Of a stretch of 64,000 nt of DNA, positions 57,584-64,000 are shown piece by piece. The translations under genes were made by a program, and so were the position numbers. Source of the stretch: UBA6489 sp942490775 (lineage in GTDB: Bacteria > Patescibacteriota > Gracilibacteria > BD1-5 > UBA6164); NCBI GenBank assembly GCA_942490775.1, contig CALNYL010000005.1:1-64000 (forward strand). Direction: 5' to 3'. How positions within the stretch are numbered: the first letter of the stretch is position 1; every line of letters starts with the position of its first letter. The notes beneath the pieces are model-generated. The model searched no databases. It saw nothing but the letters and a program-made list of their open reading frames with translations, and had not been told where the DNA came from.

Positions 57584-57630
57584 TTCAAACAATAACCTCT
57601 TTTCAAAAAGTGCATATTTTTCATCTATAT

Positions 57631-58147
57631 TTACCAAGATTTTGCATATTCTACAATTTCATTTATGATTGAAGTTCTATTAGCTATTTTACTTGTGCCC
57701 AGAGAATAAATTCTTAAATCTGCCTCCCTTTTAAGATTACCATTACGAGCTATAAGCCTCTCATTTATATTTTCTTCAATTTTTTGCCTTTCTGAATCTG
57801 ATAAACTATTATAAAAAGCCAATTCTACTTTTGCTCATAAGTACTTCAAAATAATCAAGAACTCGTACTTTCTTTTTGATGGAATTTTACTTTTAGCAAC
57901 TCTTTTTTTTAGAGACTCTATTCTTAGCATTCTTTTTTTTATTTCCTCTCTATTTCAGTCTAAAAACTCTATTAATTTATTTGTTCTACTTATATAGATT
58001 TTTAAATTTTCCTTCTTTTTTTAGATTATTTCTAGCCACGATTATTTTTTTAGCTGAAACAGATTGAAAATAATCTCAAGCATAAGCTGAAAATATATTG
58101 GTAACTAAAAATAGTCCCACAATTATAAAAAATATTATTTTTTTCAT
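57631..58147 (-). pseudogene. Small exported protein with one-base frameshift
   Basis: MKKIIFFIIVGLFLVTNIFS is a signal peptide. The frame hits TAG after NNLKKEGKFKNLYK, while deleting one A from the A7 run gives NNLKKKENLKIYISRTNKLI and a clean frame to 57631, about 171 residues. The corrected sequence aligns with the N-terminal domain of the large exported protein upstream (KKVIITRKVLEKDKGLNMYI, RMDRLKGLRERI, YLDAKVNISLYN), which supports the correction. An A7 run is also a classic site for slippage or sequencing error. Function unknown. Confidence 0.75.
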
Positions 58148-58185
58148 ATTTTATTATTTTTAAAGTGATAAATATTAATTTCTCT

Positions 58186-60411
58186 CTATTCCTCAAATAC
58201 ATCTTCAAGTGAAATAGTATCTTTAGGCTCTTGTATTTCTACATTTTTATACTTTACCACAGAATTATTTTTAAGCTTAAATTCTATTATATTTTTTCCA
58301 TCAGAAATAACACTAAGCAGTAAATCAAAAAGATTTTTATCTCCTCTTCTATCAATTTCAATATCAAAATTTCAATTCACTTTTTCCGCACTTTCATCTT
58401 TCTCCTGCTTCTCCCAAGAAGTATATCAGTTTATATAAAACTCTCCTGTTGTTTCTGAAAGTTGCATTATTCATTTAAAATCAGTTGTTCACTTTTTATA
58501 AATTCAATTTTCTCAATATTTATCTGTTTCTAAACAAGTAGATAATTCATAAGCTGAATTTTCTATTCAAACCTTATTTTTTCAGACTTTATATTTATAC
58601 CCAAATTTACAACCATCTATTTCTACTGCTCCTAAAGGATCTTTTGGCATTTTTTCTATAAAGGTTAGTACTCAAGCTTTATCGGAATAATTATTATTAA
58701 AGAAACTCTCTTTGGTTGGATATTCTGCAGTATCTTGATAAGTTTGTTCAATCGCTGATCTTAACATACTGATATCAAGCATTCTTAATGAGTCTCTTGC
58801 TTCTGCTTCATTATAAAACAAAATAGTATCTAACTCTATTTCATTTTTTAGTTTCAAATAATCTTTTTCAAAACTACCATTATGCTTTACATTAAAAATC
58901 TTTTTTCATTTCCTTTCATAGCTTGTATTACCTGATATATTTCAATCCTTCAAGTTTATACTAGATTTTAGTTGTTCTATTCACTGTTTTACCAATAAAT
59001 CAAGATTAGAATTTTCTAATTTTAAACTAGAATCAAGTTCATCTTTTATTTTTCAACTATAAGATATATATTTAAATTTATTATTTTCATCAAGCTCAGA
59101 TTTTAGCTTAAAATCAACATCTCATCTTTGTACATATAAATCAAAATCTAGTTTTTCATTTTTCACATATGATAATTCCAATCACTCATAAGTATTAGAA
59201 TATTGAGGAGGAGTAATCTCTAAAAATACTTTTTTTATTTCCTCATCAGTAAAAGTAAAATATCATCATAGCTTTTCTAAAACCGCAGAATCTTTTAACA
59301 CAAATGTTATTTTAGTTTCATTTCATATTTCCATATAAATATCCCGTATTTCTTCTAATTCTCTTAGCATTTCAGTATAGTCTCTATCTGAACAATCCCT
59401 AGAACCAAATCAATTAAAAATACTTAATATACTTTTTGATACATTACATCCTTGCTTAGTTGGAACTAAATAGTATTTATTTCACTCTTTTTTATCTAAC
59501 TTAAAAAGAGGTTCAGATAAGTATTCTTCTAGAATACTTGGTGAAATATTTTTAGAAAATTCAAAGGTTCAAAGTTCTTTTCAGTTTTCAATTACTATAT
59601 ACTTTTCTTGTTCTGCTATTTTATTAATAGAATCAGCAAAATACTCAATTTCATTTACTCCGATATTTGTAATATCAAAATCCTTTAGTAGTAAATAAAG
59701 CTTAGAATCTTTTAATACATAATCCATAAAAGAAGAAAGCTCAACTTTTACATCCTCACCTTGAATTTTAGCATTTACCGAAGCTAATAAATTTCATTTT
59801 CAATTAAAGGCATCTTTACTAATTTTTAGAATATAGTCACTAAAATCTATTTTTGCATCAATAGTTCCAAATCATAAAAAATCTCCTAACTTCAAACTTG
59901 TTGAAAAATCTCATTTTGTTTCATACCCCATTGATTTCTGAATATCTTTAATTGGTGACATAATAAGCATCGACTGTAATTTCAGTATCTCTCTTTCAAC
60001 TAGATCCTCATCGGAACCAGCAAGAGTATTATTATCAGTACTTTCGACTACATAATCTGGATTAATATTATACAAAGATATATTTACCTTAGCATCTAAA
60101 TAGTTAATAATTTTTAAAAGCTTATCTTTATCTGACTTTGAAATCTTACTATTATTAATTCTCTCCCTTAGCCCCTTTAATCTATCCATTCTATTTTCCA
60201 ATTCTTTTTTATTCTCTTTTATGTGATTTATTAAATCATCACTTCTTTTTATATACATATTCAACCCTTTATCTTTTTCCAGTACTTTTCTTGTTATAAT
60301 AACCTTTTTTACAAGACTAGATTGTGTAGTATTCGTTGCATAAATTGAAAAACTAGTAACAAAAGGTAAAGCAATAACAAACAAAAGCAAACAGACCAAT
60401 ATTTTTTTCAT
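58186..60411 (-). CDS. Large exported protein with pseudopilin-like C-terminal region
   Basis: 741 residues with a signal peptide (MKKILVCLLLFVIALPFVTS). A helical domain at about 30-115 is shared with the frameshifted gene downstream. A beta-rich repetitive middle (KLGDFLGFGTIDAKIDFSDY and similar) follows. Near 580-650 a segment resembles the soluble part of major pseudopilins: RDSLRMLDISMLRSAIEQTY, DTAEYPTKESFF and KMPKDPLGAVEIDG. The usual prepilin leader is absent. It may be a periplasm- or surface-exposed partner of pilus-like fibres; this is an inference. Confidence 0.75.
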
Positions 60412-60531
60412 GAACTTTTTTTATAAAATAAGTAAATACCTAAAAGATAGTTACTTAAATTAAAACATATAATATTAAATGTGTCAAATTTTAAAATTCT
60501 ATTCTATCCAGAGTGAAAAGAGATAATCTTT

Positions 60532-61161
60532 TTAAGATTTCTTGAACTTAAAAACAATAGACAATACAGCAAAAGCTATTCACACAATCATCAATAAATT
60601 ATTGTAAAAAACATCTATTTCAAATAATCATTTACTCTCAAAAACCATAAGAAAAAATACTAATATAAATACAAAACTAGTCTTAACTTTTCAGTAAATA
60701 TTTGCTTTCTTTTCCATCTTAAGTTTATCCAACAAAATTCTAGAAAACTGTCATAATATATCAATTATTATAAATACAAACACTAAATATAAATTAATCT
60801 TTGACATAAAAGCAAAATATAATAATGCTACACAATAAACAATCTTATCAGCTAAAGGATCCAAACTCTTTCATAATTCACTCTGTAAATTACATCACCT
60901 AGCAATAATTCAGTCAGTCGCATCTAATATGGCGGAAAAAACAAATAACAATACAGCCAAGGTCTCCATTCCATAATAAAATAGAAACATAGCAATAAAA
61001 CTCAAAAATACCCTAAAAATACTTATCTGATTTGGGTGAAATATTTTATGATTAACAATAAATTTTCTTGATTTTTTATTTCTAACAAAAAAATTGCTTA
61101 AATAAATTGTTCAATAAACTATTATACTTGAAAGAATAACTTCTATGATAAGATTACTCAT
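60532..61161 (-). CDS. pgsA: CDP-alcohol phosphatidyltransferase (PgsA-like)
   Basis: 209 residues with several membrane helices. The catalytic motif DGIIARGCNLQSELGKSLDP, continuing LADK, fits D-G-x2-A-R-x8-G-x3-D-x3-D. With PgpA directly upstream and a CDP-lipid synthase before it, the most likely product is phosphatidylglycerophosphate. It starts inside the last codons of pgpA. Confidence 0.88.
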
Positions 61162-61646
61162 AATTTAACTAAGATTAAATAAACTATTATACAAACAACT
61201 CAAGAAAAAACTCATGCTACAACATCATCCAATAAAACTCACAATCCTCATAATACATTTTTATCAATATATCATATTAAAGAAGGCTTAAGTATATCAA
61301 AAAATCTAAAAAGTACAAAACCCAAAATTAATATAAAAATATTTTTAGTGAAAAAAAGTATTATACCAGCACAAATAAACATTCAAACAAATTCATCTAT
61401 AACAATAGACGAATTATCATGACTACCAACTCTTTTTTCATAGCCATTTATTATAGGAATAGAAATAATAAATACAAACAAAGCTATAACGAATATAAAA
61501 CCATTTTTTATATGAAATACAAATAGTAAAACAACTAAAAATAAAAAACTAAAAATACTTCAAAAAGTTCATGGACTAAAAGGTATTTTTCCAGAATAAA
61601 AAAAGGTCAGAAATATAGTTTCAAGAAATCTTACGAAATTATTCAT
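61143..61646 (-). CDS. pgpA: Phosphatidylglycerophosphatase A (PgpA)
   Basis: 167 residues. SGKIPFSPGTFGSIFSF and the acidic VIDEFVGMFIC are PgpA signatures, with hydrophobic helices around them. It removes the terminal phosphate from phosphatidylglycerophosphate. The frame passes a TGA at 61158-61160 that overlaps the ATG of the next gene as ATGA, and goes on five more codons to TAG at 61143. With the standard code that TGA would be its stop. Confidence 0.92.
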
Positions 61647-61743
61647 TTTTATTTAAAGTTTTAAGTAGAGACATCCATTTATGGTGTCTTTTATAATAAG
61701 TACATTTAGAAATATTAGATTTCCTAATAAGGTTTAGTATATA

Positions 61744-62292
61744 TTAATACCGAACATTCTTTAATCAAAGTAAGTATGAAATAGTATTAGAAAATAAACT
61801 TATAATAGGAGATAAAATTATTAAAAATATTATTCACCAAATAGAAGGTATATATATAAATGAAAATAATAAAATACTTGCTAATATATAATCTACTCAG
61901 TCCCAAAAAAACCAAGCTTCTCAAGGTTTTTTTCATATTTTTCTTTTAAAAAAGCTTTCTACTATATCTCAAAATAAAGCTCAAAATCACTGTAAAAATC
62001 ATACAAGTACAGCTAATGAATAACTAGTAACTGTTCGATAATATTCTACTGTGATAAATTTTATTCAAGTTTTACTTAGAAACTTATATTCTAGTAGAGA
62101 AAATATTATAGCAATAAACACTCAAAAAATAAATCATCTATATGTTTTATTTTTTCAAAATATTCTTTCATTAATAGGCTTGTTGAATTTAGAAATAAAG
62201 GGAATATTTTTTACTACAACAGGAACTCCATTGGCTATAAATGTTGGAGCAAATAAAATTACTAAGAATATGAAGTATTGTATAATTTGCAT
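61744..62292 (-). CDS. CarS-like CDP-lipid synthase (DUF46 family)
   Basis: 182 residues, multi-helix membrane protein. APTFIANGVPVVVKN, RIFGKNKTYRGFIFG, GFGALFGDIVESFFKRKIG, KKPGEAW and FFWDGVDYILAS match the CDP-archaeol synthase family. Bacterial CPR members presumably make CDP-diacylglycerol or a similar activated lipid, feeding PgsA. Same-strand order with PgpA and PgsA, 97-bp gap, suggests one operon. Confidence 0.9.
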
Positions 62293-62451
62293 ATTTATAT
62301 TTTTATTTGGATTTAAAACTCTAGAATAAGATAACTTTTTTTATTGTAAATACAAATTTTTTCAAAAAAATACAATAAAATTCTTTTTATTTACTATATA
62401 TTTTATAATACTTAATGGATTGGTCTTTGTAAAATATAATTTTTGTTTTAA

Positions 62452-62826
62452 ATGAATGGTTTAGAAACGGTTACATATATTATAATTCCATGAGCTATGG
62501 TGCTTATGGTTTTAGTTTATTTATTATTTAACATTGAGAGGTTTATATTATGTGTTAAATCTAATTATATAGAAGATCTAGTTTATTATGTTTTTAATTA
62601 TAAAATCTACTTCAAAAAAGATGAAGAAAATAGTTTTAGAGAATTAATTTGAAAGTATAATTGAAATATTTTAGAAGATAACTTTTTTGAGGGGGAAATT
62701 ATTTGAAGTTATTATATTAACGAGAAATGATTATCAAATTATAAGCAGTATAAAAAACTTATATTTCAAATGAGAGAAGATAACTTTGAATGGTTTAAAA
62801 AAGATTTAAGCTTAGTGAAAGTTTAG
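62452..62826 (+). CDS. Small membrane-anchored protein, unknown
   Basis: 124 residues. One N-terminal helix (YIIIPGAMVLMVLVYLLF), then a charged cytoplasmic or external domain with several aromatic residues (NYKIYFKKDEENSFRELIGK). No family recognised. Codon use is T-rich like the island at 18-24 kb. It is divergent from the CarS-like gene and followed by a strong terminator. Confidence 0.65.
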
Positions 62827-62850
62827 GAAAATCAGAAGTTTAATGATAAT

Positions 62851-62889
62851 AAAAAAGAGTCAGTGATTTAAATCACTGACTCTTTTTTT
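62851..62889. terminator. Bidirectional terminator
   Basis: AAAAAAGAGTCAGTGATTT / AAATCACTGACTCTTTTTTT between convergent genes. Confidence 0.9.
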
Positions 62890-62897
62890 GTAGATTA

Positions 62898-64000
62898 TTA
62901 ATTTAATATATCTACAAGACTTTGGATATCATACTGATAATTGTATGCAATTACTTGTAATAATAATTTTTTGTTTATATAATCTACTACATATTTTAGA
63001 TGAGGCTTTATTTCCCCTATTCTATCTAAGCTTACCATAATTCTAATTAGATGTTCAGCTCTTTGTGTATCAGAGTAGTATTTATTTTCTAGCTTTCAGT
63101 GAAGACTAATTAATAGATTGTTTATTTTTGTTATTATAGAAGATGTTGGAAGTTTGTCATATATACATACTTGACTAGATGAATATGTATATATAGAATC
63201 TTTATCAAGATAACATCTATTTACAAAAGTTTTATATATAGGTCTTCCGTAAGAATATTTTACTCAACATGCTGGAGTATATGCTGTTGAACAAACCAAA
63301 TTCCCTTGTCAAATAGTATAATTTCTTTGTGCATAATTATTAGACTCATTAGACTCATCAATATAATTATTTTTATCAACATATGCCTTGAAAGTATAAA
63401 ACTCACCATTAGGTTCATGATCTTCAAAGTAATTAAATTCACATTCTAAAATAACACTTTCAGCACTTCAATCTCTAGTATCATAATTAGTTTGAGTATT
63501 TATATAACAATATTCTAAGTTATTATTATTATCATCATATAAATACACATAATAATTATAATTTTCTAAATTAGCCATTCAAGTGATATTAATATAACCT
63601 TTAGTATTAATAGTATCACCTTTTTGAACATTAGAAGCAGTATCTTGAAGATATATAGAAGTAATCTCTAAATCAGGCTCAACATTTAATTCATCACCAA
63701 TAGTATAATTTCTTTGTGCATAATTATTAGACTCATTAGACTCATCAATATAATCATTTTTATCAACATATGCCTTGAAAGTATAAAACTCACCATTAGG
63801 TTCATGATTTTCAAAGTAATTAAACTCACATTCTAAAATAACACTTTCAGCACTTCAATCTCTAGTATCATAATTAGTTTGAGTATTTATATAACAATAT
63901 TCTAAGTTATTATTATTATCATCATATAAATACACATAATAATTATAATTTTCTAAATTATCCATTCCAGTGATATTAATATAACCTTTAGTATTAATAG
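62898..64000 (-). CDS. Large surface protein with CARDB repeats, 5' part beyond the window
   Basis: The visible C-terminal 367 residues hold at least two CARDB-like units of 129 residues (GDTINTKGYINITG through AYVDKNDYIDESNESNNYAQ). After them comes a Kazal-like Cys-rich module (LVCSTAYTPACGVKY ... TFVNRCYLD) and a helical C-terminus. CARDB domains are cell-adhesion beta-sandwiches. The 387-bp DNA repeats are almost identical, so copy number probably varies. The start lies to the right of the window. Confidence 0.85.
63221..64000 (-). repeat. 387-bp tandem repeats (CARDB units)
   Basis: AATAGTATAATTTCTTTGTG at 63312 and 63699, and TTAGTATTAATAG at 63601 and 63988, both exactly 387 bp apart. 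The array continues past the window end. Confidence 0.9.

Noticed and set aside
62051..62329. Plus-strand open frame over the CarS-like gene
   Set aside because: The minus-strand frame with TGA as Gly carries all family motifs; this is its shadow.

Overview
The window reads correctly only when UGA is translated as glycine (genetic code 25). Conserved glycines fall on TGA in many unrelated genes: the Walker A loops of both UvrD-type helicases, the SAM-binding loop of RsmG, the Fic motif, the patatin oxyanion loop and a prepilin cleavage site. Every gene whose end I could place stops at TAA or TAG. With the very A+T-rich sequence, many prepilin-like genes and weak Shine-Dalgarno signals, this points to a Patescibacteria (CPR) genome of the Gracilibacteria/Absconditabacteria type. 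That assignment is an inference from the code and gene content. I saw no rRNA, tRNA or CRISPR array.

Layout. 0-10 kb: a rhodanese and a PEP-synthase-like phosphotransferase, a TelA-like protein, RsmG, an exported transglutaminase-like protein, then a Fic protein and a small methyltransferase bracketed by a direct repeat. 10-18 kb: ThrH-like phosphatase, AvtA-like aminotransferase, a cysteine-rich surface protein, a prepilin, a polysaccharide flippase and a TPR protein. 17.9-24.1 kb: an island with different codon use. It holds one long unknown gene interrupted by two insertion sequences (an IS66-type and an IS5-type), decayed sequence, and a frameshifted caspase-like gene with an EF-hand loop. 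Removing each IS with one copy of its target duplication restores a single open reading frame. 24.2-34.1 kb: two UvrD-family helicases (one with a C-terminal nuclease domain), a VanW-family protein, CorA and two lipoproteins.

34.2-41.6 kb: two prepilin-like giant surface proteins. One is 1,819 residues with a 1,644-bp glycine-rich tandem repeat. 41.8-46.5 kb: a two-component system whose kinase carries a frameshift, an AMP-binding ligase and a patatin-like lipase. 46.6-51.8 kb: a long coiled-coil gene split by a frameshift, a zinc-ribbon-like protein flanked by direct repeats, and a prepilin. 51.9-56.5 kb: a glycosyltransferase, a Nudix gene with an in-frame stop, a CCA-adding enzyme, then a NADAR protein and the RNA 2'-phosphotransferase Tpt1/KptA side by side. 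56.5-60.4 kb: a decayed pilin, a frameshifted exported protein and its large exported paralogue. 60.5-62.3 kb: a phospholipid operon (CarS-like CDP-lipid synthase, PgpA, PgsA-like). The window ends inside a large CARDB-repeat surface protein.

A second theme is short palindromic repeats of several families scattered through the window. Many sit inside genes, in frame, adding roughly 10-20 residues to proteins such as PcrA, the CCA enzyme, the rhodanese and the AMP-ligase. Together with the ISs and the many single-base frameshifts, they suggest a genome under heavy small-element traffic, although some frameshifts could be sequence errors.
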